DNA of 6,578 bases from Gammaproteobacteria bacterium (GTDB taxonomy: Bacteria; Pseudomonadota; Gammaproteobacteria; Chromatiales; Chromatiaceae). The stretch spans positions 1-6,578 of the forward strand of contig JAUXGQ010000091.1 in assembly GCA_030621975.1 (NCBI GenBank), written 5' to 3'. Positions 1 to 5,082 of this stretch are shown here, in pieces. How positions within the stretch are numbered: position 1 is the stretch's first letter; every line of letters starts with the position of its first letter. The translations under genes and the position numbers were made by a program. The notes below the pieces were generated by a model that saw only the letters and a list, made by a program, of their open reading frames with translations, did not search any database and was not told the DNA's origin.

Positions 1-490
1 CTTGCGTCTTGACGTCCCCGGTGACGGCCCTATTCGCAGCGAGCGCCTTGATCGCTTCGACGAGTGGACCGTAAACAGGCCTGTTCGTATGAAGCTCGAA
101 GAAGATCTTGTCCCGGACAAGCGCGGCTCCCTGCTTGCGTTTGAGACTACGATACGCCTTGCCGAACTTTTCGACCGTTTTCTTGGCATCGGCGGCGCGA
201 AACTCCTTCGATTTCTTACTGATCGAGTATTTGAATTGGGTGATGCGAGCTTTATCGGCATCCTTAAACGTGGCGCGCTGCCCGTGGTAGAAAGTAAGGT
301 CTGCAATTTCGACCGTCTCGGCGGAGGCGGCGGATTGGTCATCAGGCACAAGTCCTTCCACGGCGATGCCAGACAGCTCGGCGTTTGGCAGCAAGAGTTG
401 CATGCCGTGGCGCACCGCCCACGCCTCGTGATACTCGTGCCCGTCCCTTGAAGCTCGTACCTTGTCTATCGATTTCTTATCTTGCGCCAT
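1..490 (-). CDS. N-terminal Cap4/DUF4297-like nuclease domain of a large, probably STAND-type defence protein (partial)
   Basis: The first 163 residues of a protein that runs off the left edge are visible. The start is ATG at 490, with GGAG a few bases upstream and an in-frame TGA just before it. After a charged tail comes the segment SRDGHEYHEAWA (residues 14-25), then VEGL with E45, VEIADLTFY with D64, and ITQFKYS with Q85 and K87. This E...D...QxK order fits the PD-(D/E)xK fold of the Cap4/DUF4297 dsDNA nuclease group. An amphipathic FRAADAKKTVEKF segment follows. From family knowledge, this N-terminal block usually heads very long ATP-binding proteins in which a STAND/NACHT-like NTPase and sensor repeats follow the nuclease; such proteins act in anti-phage defence. 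Only the nuclease part is seen here, so the NTPase and the defence role are inferred. It lies downstream of the Fic gene on the same strand, separated by 206 bp. Confidence 0.8.
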   Translation of the reverse strand, partial: MAQDKKSIDKVRASRDGHEYHEAWAVRHGMQLLLPNAELSGIAVEGLVPDDQSAASAETVEIADLTFYHGQRATFKDADKARITQFKYSISKKSKEFRAADAKKTVEKFGKAYRSLKRKQGAALVRDKIFFELHTNRPVYGPLVEAIKALAANRAVTGDVKTQ

Positions 491-571
491 TCTTCTCCAC
501 AGCGGTTTTCCTCATTGAATTCCCGGATGACTCACTCGATCCAGAGGAGTTCCGCCAGGCCCTTGTTGGCC

Positions 572-600
572 AAATTACGCAGCGAGAGAATACGAGTCAA
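572..600 (-). promoter_or_regulatory. Possible sigma70 promoter for the Cap4-like gene
   Basis: On the minus strand TTGACT (600-595) is followed after exactly 17 bases by TAATTT (577-572). The -35 box matches consensus at 5 of 6 positions, but the -10 matches at only 3 of 6. The predicted start would leave a leader of about 75 bases before the ATG at 490. The rest of the 206-bp gap between the two genes (491-696) shows no convincing gene or terminator, so the downstream gene may also receive read-through from fic. Confidence 0.3.
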
Positions 601-696
601 GTAAAGGACCGTGCGCCCAAGGGTATAATGTCTTGATAGTGCTTCCCCACCGGCATCCTGTCCCTCGACGGCGTCTTTGCACGGTTTGAGGCAGCC

Positions 697-2250
697 CTAG
701 CCAGGTCGTTCCGCGGTCGCCTGACCGCGAAGTCCCATCTCGACTAAGCCAGCCAGAAACTCTGCAAAGGGCTCTATATTTTGCCCGACACTCGCTTCCT
801 CCAACGCGGCCATGTAGGCGTCGCGTTGCTCTATCGGGATTACAGTCCAGGGATAGCCACCTGAGGCAAGCATCAAATTCATCAGGAACCTCCCCATGCG
901 GCCATTACCATCCATGTAGGGATGGATGTAGACGAACACGAAGTGCCCTAGGACCACCCGGGCGGAAGGCTCGTCTTCTCCAGCGAGCAACTCAAAAAAA
1001 GCAGGCATCATGTCGCGGACCGCCTCGCGACGTGGCGGAACATGCATGGAGCGGGGAATATAGACCTGGTCGTTGCGGTACCCGGCCAGTTCCGCTGCGC
1101 GGACCAGACCGGCTGTGACGCTGGGCGCAAACATCTCACGATACGAGGCGCCGTGATCTTGGTCGGCAACGGTACCCGCATTCTCTCCCCGCAGCACTCG
1201 CTCCAGACTGTCACGCACGGCACGGTAAGCCTGCCAGTAACCACGGGCAGCAAGGGCATCGCGATGCGCCCGGTCGCCGTTATCGCCATCCGGGTTCCAG
1301 TTGCCGCTTCGAACCCGCTCAATCAGATCGGCATCGACCCGGTATCCCTCAATTGACAGGGAATGATAGGCGTCGGTGACATAAATTTCTTCAACCTCGG
1401 CGAGATAGTCCTGTGAACGCTTCGGCAGGCCTGGGGCAGCCGGAAAATGCTCGATAACCGGCCTCCGCATGGCTTCCCACATGAGGCGCAAGCGGTTTAC
1501 ATAGGGCGAGAGCTCGCGCGGAGACAGCAAGGTGATTCCTGCCGTCTCAAAGGGATCTTCCACACGGATCGTGTAACCGGCTGCTCGCATGGTTTTGACG
1601 ATATCCTCGGCCATCCGCTCGCGCCCGATATTTCGGAGCGCACCAGCGAGTCGACCGGCAATCGTGCTGTGACCGCCATCCAGGAGCGGTCGGAGCAGAT
1701 CGGAGGCATCCTTGACCATGGCCAGCGCCGCCCGCGCTTCGGTGGGGTATTGACGATAGAAAGCAGGTGCACACGCAACCAGTGCTGCCGGTAGCGCGTA
1801 GAGCCGCAAGCCGTCTATCTCGACGATGTCCTTGTTCTCGGGCATGGCGGCCCGAACATCGAGCAAGGAGGTATCATGGGGGAGCGTTGTGACCTTGTTA
1901 CCTCCCTTCGGAGTGCGCGCGAGGAGCTGGCGGGGTACCGTTTGGTTGCCCGTATGAAGCAAAAGGGACTGTTCCGGGGACAGACACCAGGCGGCATCAA
2001 AGCGCTCTTGCAGATAGGCGGCGCAGAAGTTCCAGAAAGAGGCGTACCAGGCCGTACTCTCCCCAGCGGGCTCGTCGGGCCGGGCCGGTATGTACCAGCC
2101 TTTCATGACCTCTTGCAGAAACCCGCCTTTGACCAGCCGCTCCCGGTGGACACGAGGCAAGTCGGCCGAACGGATGGCGACCGTCCCTTTCTTTTGCAGG
2201 TCCCTTAGAATTTCGAGGGACTCGGCGAGTTTTTCAGATGGCGCGGCCAT
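697..2250 (-). CDS. Fic-family protein with N-terminal AbiEi-like winged-helix region
   Basis: This 517-residue protein has two parts. Residues 1 to about 230 begin with a helix-rich winged-helix segment (about 8-58, ending in the turn MKGWYIP) and resemble the AbiEi antitoxin DNA-binding and linker region. Residues about 235-510 are a Fic domain with the core motif HPYMDGNGRMGR at 443-454: catalytic H443, acidic D447, phosphate-binding G448-N449-G450, and R451/R454. A flap-like segment lies near 395-407. Upstream of the core is SLSIEG (297-302), matching (S/T)xxxE(G/N), the inhibitory helix of class II Fic proteins, in which the Glu (E301) blocks nucleotide binding. The likely reaction is transfer of AMP or another nucleotide monophosphate to a target protein; the target is unknown. 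The start ATG has GAGG seven bases upstream. All catalytic residues are present, so it is probably active. The winged helix suggests that it binds DNA, perhaps the repeat array just upstream. Confidence 0.9.
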   Translation of the reverse strand: MAAPSEKLAESLEILRDLQKKGTVAIRSADLPRVHRERLVKGGFLQEVMKGWYIPARPDEPAGESTAWYASFWNFCAAYLQERFDAAWCLSPEQSLLLHTGNQTVPRQLLARTPKGGNKVTTLPHDTSLLDVRAAMPENKDIVEIDGLRLYALPAALVACAPAFYRQYPTEARAALAMVKDASDLLRPLLDGGHSTIAGRLAGALRNIGRERMAEDIVKTMRAAGYTIRVEDPFETAGITLLSPRELSPYVNRLRLMWEAMRRPVIEHFPAAPGLPKRSQDYLAEVEEIYVTDAYHSLSIEGYRVDADLIERVRSGNWNPDGDNGDRAHRDALAARGYWQAYRAVRDSLERVLRGENAGTVADQDHGASYREMFAPSVTAGLVRAAELAGYRNDQVYIPRSMHVPPRREAVRDMMPAFFELLAGEDEPSARVVLGHFVFVYIHPYMDGNGRMGRFLMNLMLASGGYPWTVIPIEQRDAYMAALEEASVGQNIEPFAEFLAGLVEMGLRGQATAERPG

Positions 2251-2265
2251 GACGGTGCCTCATCG

Positions 2266-2373
2266 TTCGGTTGTTCTACTGCGCAGATATTAGGTTTTAT
2301 TGCTGCGCGACCATTAGGTTATTACGTTGTATCACTTTTAGGTTATCGTGTCGCGCAATAATTAGGTTATTGG
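2266..2373 (-). repeat. Five tandem 24-bp-period direct repeats upstream of fic (candidate operator array)
   Basis: On the plus strand TTAGGTT recurs at 2290, 2314, 2338 and 2362, and a variant TTCGGTT lies at 2266: five starts spaced exactly 24 bp. A second conserved block, GCGC, sits at unit positions 16-19 in units 1, 2 and 4, while unit 3 has GTAT there. The last unit is similar only in its first dozen bases, because transposase-like coding sequence begins inside it. The array ends 16 bp before the fic start codon, so it covers the fic promoter region. Binding by the winged-helix region of the Fic protein for autoregulation is an inference. A plasmid-type iteron role is less likely because no replication initiator gene is visible. 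Confidence 0.75.
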
Positions 2374-2530
2374 TAGGGACAACTACAACCTCGAGCGCAT
2401 TCACAGCGGTATTGACGGCGCTACGCCATTCGAAATCGCTGGAGGATCGCGCGTGCAACCCGCCAACCTGAATACCTTTCGGTGGAAGACGCACTGTCGA
2501 GGTCTCTATTCGCTCCCAGCGGCAGCGTGA
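2366..2530 (+). pseudogene. C-terminal remnant of a DDE (IS3/rve-type) transposase
   Basis: An open stretch of about 54 codons after a TAG at 2363 reads YNLERIHSG (from 2384) and then ATPFEIAGG. This fits the YNxxRPHSxLxxxTPxE signature near the end of rve-type integrase-core transposases of IS3-like elements. It ends ...HCRGLYSLPAAA followed by TGA at 2528, a tail style I associate with such transposases. The catalytic DDE residues and everything upstream are missing, so it is a non-functional 3' stub. The breakpoint falls inside the last 24-bp repeat unit. I could not identify a terminal inverted repeat after the stop. The rest of the gap to the hydrolase (2531-2601) shows nothing recognisable. 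Confidence 0.6.
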
Positions 2531-2601
2531 CCATCAATTCGCCAGGCACAGGTTGGATCGGACCATCGGCGACAAGGCTGATGACAGCGCGATGCGCTGA
2601 T

Positions 2602-3438
2602 TCAGCCGTTATCCTGTGCGAGCAGGAACACGGCGCTGGCCTCGGCGACGGCACGGCACTGCGTCGGGTGCAGGCAGAAGCCGTGCTCAATGTCCGGCAG
2701 GCGCCGGTGCCGGGCGCCGGGCGGCAGGTCGTCGAGCAGCGCGTCCGGCACCCAGAAGTCGCACGGGGCCGAGATGAACAGCGTGTGCTGCAGCGGCAGC
2801 CGGTCGAGCGCGTCCAGCGGCCGGTGCTGACCGAAGAAGCGCAGGTAGTCGGTCGTCAGGCCAACAAAGTTGTCCAGGAAGTGGTCGCGTATCAGCGCGT
2901 TGTGCACCCGCTCGGCGCTGGCCCCGAGTTTGAAGCGGCCCCGCATCAGCGGCAGTGCGGCGCGCTCCAGCCCCAGAAGGCCTCGCAGCGCGCCCCGAAA
3001 GCTCTGGTTGAAGCGGTCGTTTGACAGCAGCCGCAGCAGCAGGCGATTGCGACCGCGCGGTTGAAGAAAGGGGCAGATCAGCACCAGCCTGTCGATATGC
3101 GGCGCCAGCGCATCGTACAGCGCGACCGCGACGGCAGTACCCAGTGAGTGGCCGACCAGGTACACGCGCTGCGGCCGCCGCTCGGTGATCAGTGCAAGAA
3201 TGTTTTTCTCGTGTTCCGCAAGCACCTGCTCCAGGCAGTGCTCGCTCTCCACCGCGCGGGACTCGTCAGACTGTCCGCGGTGAGCCAGCACGGTGGTCTC
3301 GAGGCCCGGCAGCTGCGCCCGGCAGGCGGCGGTGAACGTATCGTAGATACCGGGGATGGCCGGGTTGCCGGGCAGCAGGATCAGCAGCGTATGCATGGGA
3401 TCGCGGTTCAGTGAGATCGGTGGTTCAGACGCGGGCAT
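2602..3438 (-). CDS. Alpha/beta hydrolase, lipid-droplet-associated hydrolase (LDAH)-like
   Basis: With the start at 3438 the product is 278 residues. I chose this ATG because AAGAGG lies a few bases upstream; ATG 3396 would give a product 14 residues shorter but has no ribosome site. The fold signs are clear: the oxyanion-type segment LLPGNPAIPGIYDTF (about 21-35), the nucleophile elbow GHSLG with S98, D227 in APCDFWV, and H252 in DIEHGF. PGNP followed closely by an aromatic-rich segment is typical of the LIDHydrolase family (Pfam PF10230), whose eukaryotic member sits on lipid droplets. An ester or thioester lipid substrate is likely, but it is not fixed even for the family. There is no signal peptide or membrane helix, so it should be cytosolic. 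It stands apart from the mobile genes and may be original host sequence flanked by insertions. Confidence 0.85.
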   Translation of the reverse strand: MPASEPPISLNRDPMHTLLILLPGNPAIPGIYDTFTAACRAQLPGLETTVLAHRGQSDESRAVESEHCLEQVLAEHEKNILALITERRPQRVYLVGHSLGTAVAVALYDALAPHIDRLVLICPFLQPRGRNRLLLRLLSNDRFNQSFRGALRGLLGLERAALPLMRGRFKLGASAERVHNALIRDHFLDNFVGLTTDYLRFFGQHRPLDALDRLPLQHTLFISAPCDFWVPDALLDDLPPGARHRRLPDIEHGFCLHPTQCRAVAEASAVFLLAQDNG

Positions 3439-3496
3439 CCTGTCCCTCTTCATTATTCGTCCGCGAGGTCTGCTCGGCGAAATAGCGCAGGAACTC
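3425..3496 (-). pseudogene. Possible 3' tail of a lost upstream gene overlapping the hydrolase start
   Basis: On the minus strand, codons after a TAG read EFLRYFAEQTSRTNNEEGQDARV and stop at TGA (3427-3425), overlapping the hydrolase ATG by 14 bases. Such an overlap is typical of a translationally coupled gene pair, and the tail looks like a protein C-terminus. If so, the upstream partner was cut away when the repressor segment arrived. It is short and not recognised, so chance is a serious alternative. Confidence 0.2.
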
Positions 3497-3577
3497 CTAC
3501 GCTTGTAATCACCAAACTGTGACGAGTACCGGGCCTTATCCATAGGCCCATTGAACCGGAAACCCGGCAAAATGCAA

Positions 3578-4243
3578 TCAATCCTCAGCAGCAGGCCCGA
3601 GGAGTACTTTGGCCATTTCGTAAAGCTTTACCTTTTCTTCGTCGGACGACAGCTTCACATAGACGTGCAGGAGGTCTCGCATGTCCTGCGGGAGAGGCTC
3701 ACAGTAGGTGTCTTCAATGCGGGTTTCGTCGAGCCAGCCGCGAGGCTTTTTCAGGTATTTCTCACATCGCCTGGCCATGTCATCGGGGATCTTTTTGAGC
3801 GGATTCGCCCGAAGTTTCTCCAAACGCTCGACGGTGAGTTTCAACGCGCCGAGTAAATCAGGGAGTTCGGCTGCGGTTTCAGCCGCATCAATTACCGCCA
3901 TCAGGTTGCAGTAACGAGTGGTGTACAGGGCTGTGGCCCTGGGTGATCCGACACCATACGTGATCCAGGCGGGCTCGACCTTGAGTTCCTTGGCGAGCAA
4001 CAGGGTTTCATCGGGGCCCGGCGTGGAGATGCCCAACTCAAAATTGTTGATGCGGCCCGCGCTCCAGTCGAGATGCCCACTAAGTGATCGGCTGTTTGTC
4101 CAGCCAGCCATCAGGCGGGCCTGTCGAATGCGCTTACCGATCTTCACATAGGTCGGATTGAGCTCATTTTTCTTGTTTGCAGACTTCCTCGCGGTTGTTC
4201 GCAAACTTTTTTTGCGGGTCTGTTGGGGTGATTTCTTTTGCAT
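3578..4243 (-). CDS. XRE-family, phage-repressor-like transcriptional regulator
   Basis: From ATG 4243 the product is 221 residues. The first 30 residues are a Lys/Arg-rich, probably disordered tail. Residues about 33-98 form a Cro/C1-type helix-turn-helix (VKIGKRIRQARL ... SLSGHLDWSAGRINNFE ... ELKVEPAWITYG). The C-terminal half is helical and contains MARRCEKYLKKPRGWLDE (156-173), a motif that recurs in prophage repressor-like proteins. No S24 peptidase Ser/Lys dyad region is present, so RecA-driven self-cleavage is not expected. The reading frame extends upstream to a TTG at 4324, but this would run through the operator and promoter, so ATG 4243 is preferred even though its ribosome site is weak. 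The palindrome about 20 bp upstream and the divergent promoter suggest that it represses rightward transcription and probably itself. Confidence 0.8.
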   Translation of the reverse strand: MQKKSPQQTRKKSLRTTARKSANKKNELNPTYVKIGKRIRQARLMAGWTNSRSLSGHLDWSAGRINNFELGISTPGPDETLLLAKELKVEPAWITYGVGSPRATALYTTRYCNLMAVIDAAETAAELPDLLGALKLTVERLEKLRANPLKKIPDDMARRCEKYLKKPRGWLDETRIEDTYCEPLPQDMRDLLHVYVKLSSDEEKVKLYEMAKVLLGPAAED

Positions 4244-4264
4244 GCTCAAGAGCTTAACATAGAA

Positions 4265-4301
4265 TCCAAAATATTTGGAATTTACACTTGCATTATCCAA
4301 A
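4265..4301. promoter_or_regulatory. Operator candidate for the XRE repressor
   Basis: TCCAAA at 4265-4270 and TTTGGA at 4274-4279 form a short palindrome with a 3-bp centre. A third TCCAAA half-site lies at 4296-4301, between the -35 and -10 of the rightward promoter. Sites between a divergent XRE gene and its target promoter are the expected lambda-like arrangement. Occupancy of the third site would block RNA polymerase directly. Confidence 0.55.
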
Positions 4302-4315
4302 TTCTTCTCTATAAT
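4288..4315 (+). promoter_or_regulatory. Rightward sigma70 promoter
   Basis: TTGCAT (4288-4293) is followed by a 16-bp spacer and a perfect TATAAT (4310-4315). It lies in the most AT-rich stretch of the window and points toward the short ORF, the tRNA cluster and the HNH gene. The predicted start is near 4322. A small hairpin GGCGA/TCGCC (4335-4348) would lie at the start of the transcript. Confidence 0.6.
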
Positions 4316-4367
4316 ACCCCGCAATTGAAATCACGGCGACTTTTCGCCATCCATTATTTTTAACGAG

Positions 4368-4559
4368 ATGAAATTGACTTCCTTACGGCTATCACACATA
4401 TCAGCGATGCACGCGGGCTTTACCAGTCCGGCGTCCGTCTGCGCGTGTGCGTTTGGCGGTCTGCAGTCGCTCGTGTTGGGCGCAAGAACCAATGAACTCG
4501 CCCAGGCCACATCCGATTACCGTCCCGAAATTAGCTGGAAAGGGAATGGTATGACGTAA
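4368..4559 (+). CDS. Short hypothetical protein, first ORF after the rightward promoter
   Basis: This 63-residue ORF starts at ATG 4368 and has no family that I can name with confidence. It contains the segment SVCACAFGGLQSL (about 23-35), followed by a polar tail ending in WKGNGMT. Short leader ORFs with similar CACAF-type segments occur in P4-like satellites and prophages, from memory, so it may be a phage early or leader gene. The ribosome site is poor: GAG directly touches the ATG. Its stop codon (4557-4559) lies inside the left arm of the next hairpin, so translating it would affect folding of the leader. Other frames here show no better candidate. Confidence 0.35.
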   Translation: MKLTSLRLSHISAMHAGFTSPASVCACAFGGLQSLVLGARTNELAQATSDYRPEISWKGNGMT

Positions 4560-4611
4560 CCTCCAAAGGACATTTCCGGGAGGTTACCTGAATACAACCA
4601 GGCACCTCCCG
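4556..4611 (+). ncRNA. Leader RNA with competing hairpins
   Basis: GTAACCTCC (4556-4564) is exactly complementary to GGAGGTTAC (4579-4587), giving a 9-bp hairpin. The same right arm, read as CGGGAGGT (4577-4584), is also exactly complementary to ACCTCCCG (4604-4611), giving an 8-bp alternative. The two cannot form together. A third possible pairing, GGCACC (4601-4606) with GGTGCC (4635-4640), competes with the second. Such chains of exclusive pairings just ahead of a terminator are typical of attenuators and of RNA-based phage immunity leaders. No known riboswitch class is recognised. Confidence 0.5.
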
Positions 4612-4624
4612 AGGATCACACGAG

Positions 4625-4665
4625 AACCCCGGTTGGTGCCGCCAGAACGCACTGCCGGGGTTTTT
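4625..4665 (+). terminator. Intrinsic terminator with an overlapping anti-structure
   Basis: AACCCCGG (4625-4632) pairs with CCGGGGTT (4655-4662), and T residues run to 4665. The loop is long at 22 bases. Inside it, CCAGAACGCA (4642-4651) is a perfect 10-bp complement of TGCGTTCTGG (4665-4674), which lies beyond the terminator stem. Forming that second hairpin would trap the right arm of the first in its loop and disrupt the terminator. The element therefore looks switchable rather than constitutive. Confidence 0.5.
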
Positions 4666-4715
4666 GCGTTCTGGGCGTCGAGAAACCCCCTTGTGCCCAC
4701 GATCGGTACTCGTAG

Positions 4716-4727
4716 TGATCTTTAACA
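4716..4727 (+). promoter_or_regulatory. boxA-like antitermination site
   Basis: TGATCTTTAACA differs by one base from the rrn boxA consensus TGCTCTTTAACA that binds NusB/NusE. It lies downstream of the terminator and upstream of the tRNA cluster, a sensible place for antitermination of stable-RNA transcription. Chance identity is possible but unlikely in this position. Confidence 0.5.
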
Positions 4728-4744
4728 ATTCGGAATGCTGAAAC
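4724..4744 (+). repeat. Left arm of a perfect 21-bp inverted repeat
   Basis: This 21-bp segment, beginning AACAATTCGG and ending TGCTGAAAC, recurs as its exact reverse complement at 5645-5665. It overlaps the end of the boxA-like site. The two arms bracket about 0.9 kb containing all three tRNA genes. In a single transcript they could pair to form a long-range stem. Confidence 0.85.
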
Positions 4745-4745
4745 T

Positions 4746-4767
4746 TGTCATAGTGAAGACGATGACA
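4746..4767 (+). promoter_or_regulatory. Small hairpin after boxA (boxB-like position)
   Basis: TGTCAT (4746-4751) pairs with ATGACA (4762-4767). An inner GT/AC pair and a GAAG loop can stack beyond one A-G mismatch. A hairpin shortly after boxA is the arrangement of lambdoid nut sites, but no N-like protein gene is recognised here and the order may be coincidental. Confidence 0.3.
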
Positions 4768-4773
4768 CGGCGC

Positions 4774-4908
4774 GGGATGCGTTGCTGTTGCCCATCCCAG
4801 TTCATCACCTTTATCAGGTGCTGAACTCCTCTGCCAGGGGCGCCACCAGCGAGTGCGTGACACGGTATCGGTCTCGATCGATACGTCGGCGAGCACGTCG
4901 GCCACTCG
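4774..4908 (+). other. Structured non-coding stretch ahead of the tRNAs
   Basis: Several hairpins occur in series. GGGATG (4774-4779) pairs with CATCCC (4793-4798). GTTCA-CACCT (4800-4810) pairs with AGGTG-TGAAC (4816-4826), giving 10 bp with one mismatch and a 5-base loop. GTATCG (4865-4870) pairs with CGATAC (4879-4884), enclosed by CGAGTG (4850-4855) and CACTCG (4903-4908). No convincing ORF and no T-loop motif is present, so these are not intact tRNAs. It could be a processed leader or a decayed stable RNA. Confidence 0.35.
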
Positions 4909-4913
4909 TTCCT

Positions 4914-4989
4914 GCGGGAGTAGCTCAGTCGGGAGAGCGCCGGCTTGTCAGGTCGGAGGCAGTCGGTTCGAATCCGACTGTCCACTCCA
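4914..4989 (+). tRNA. tRNA-Asp (GUC), with a mispaired acceptor stem
   Basis: The cloverleaf reads: D-stem GCTC/GAGC, anticodon stem CCGGC/GTCGG with loop TTGTCAG giving anticodon GUC, five-base variable loop, perfect T-arm GTCGG-TTCGAAT-CCGAC, and encoded CCA. The acceptor is poor: GCGGGAG against TGTCCAC leaves two mismatches (2-71 and 6-67) and two G-U pairs. The 5' arm GCGGGAG and U73 are typical of tRNA-Gly, whereas tRNA-Asp normally has G73. The gene may be a chimera or inactive. It is spaced six bases from the next tRNA and is probably cotranscribed with it. Confidence 0.75.
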
Positions 4990-4995
4990 GCACTT

Positions 4996-5071
4996 GCTGC
5001 GGTAGCTCAGGCGGTAGAGCACACCCTTGGTAAGGGTGAGGTCGGCGGTTCAACCCCGCCTCGCAGCTCCA
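4996..5071 (+). tRNA. tRNA-Thr (GGU)
   Basis: This is a complete 76-base cloverleaf: acceptor GCTGCGG/TCGCAGC with one G-U pair, D-stem GCTC/GAGC, anticodon stem CACCC/GGGTG with loop TTGGTAA giving GGU, variable AGGTC, T-arm GGCGG-TTCAACC-CCGCC, and encoded CCA. The anticodon arm matches bacterial tRNA-Thr closely. Two small oddities are U73 instead of the usual A73 and C at position 60 of the T-loop. It reads the threonine codons ACC and ACU. Confidence 0.93.
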
Positions 5072-5082
5072 GGTTCAATTTC

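Noticed and set aside
2..451. Plus-strand open frame over the left edge
   Set aside because: It is the antisense of the Cap4-like gene, whose minus-strand translation shows conserved nuclease residues; the plus frame shows no motif.
624..629. TATAAT on the plus strand
   Set aside because: No acceptable -35 lies 16-18 bp upstream and no plus-strand gene follows; the next genes are on the other strand.
2266..2373. CRISPR array
   Set aside because: Only short blocks are shared, the 24-bp period is too small for repeat plus spacer, and no cas gene is present.
2482..3024. Plus-strand open frame of 180 codons
   Set aside because: It is antisense to the alpha/beta hydrolase; the Gln/Val/Arg-rich product is typical of a shadow frame in GC-rich DNA.
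3550..3570. CCGG-type hairpin after the repressor stop codon
   Set aside because: The stem is short with a bulge and there is no T-run on either strand, so it is not called a terminator.
4244..4324. N-terminal extension of the XRE protein from a TTG at 4324
   Set aside because: It would translate across the palindrome and the divergent promoter, and the added residues are not typical of the family.
4691..4719. Separate tRNA promoter (TTGTGC and AGTGAT, 17-bp spacing)
   Set aside because: The -10 matches consensus at only half its positions and overlaps the boxA-like site.
4782..5033. Open frames on both strands between 4531 and 5033
   Set aside because: They run through tRNA genes or hairpin arms and have no ribosome site or recognisable domain.
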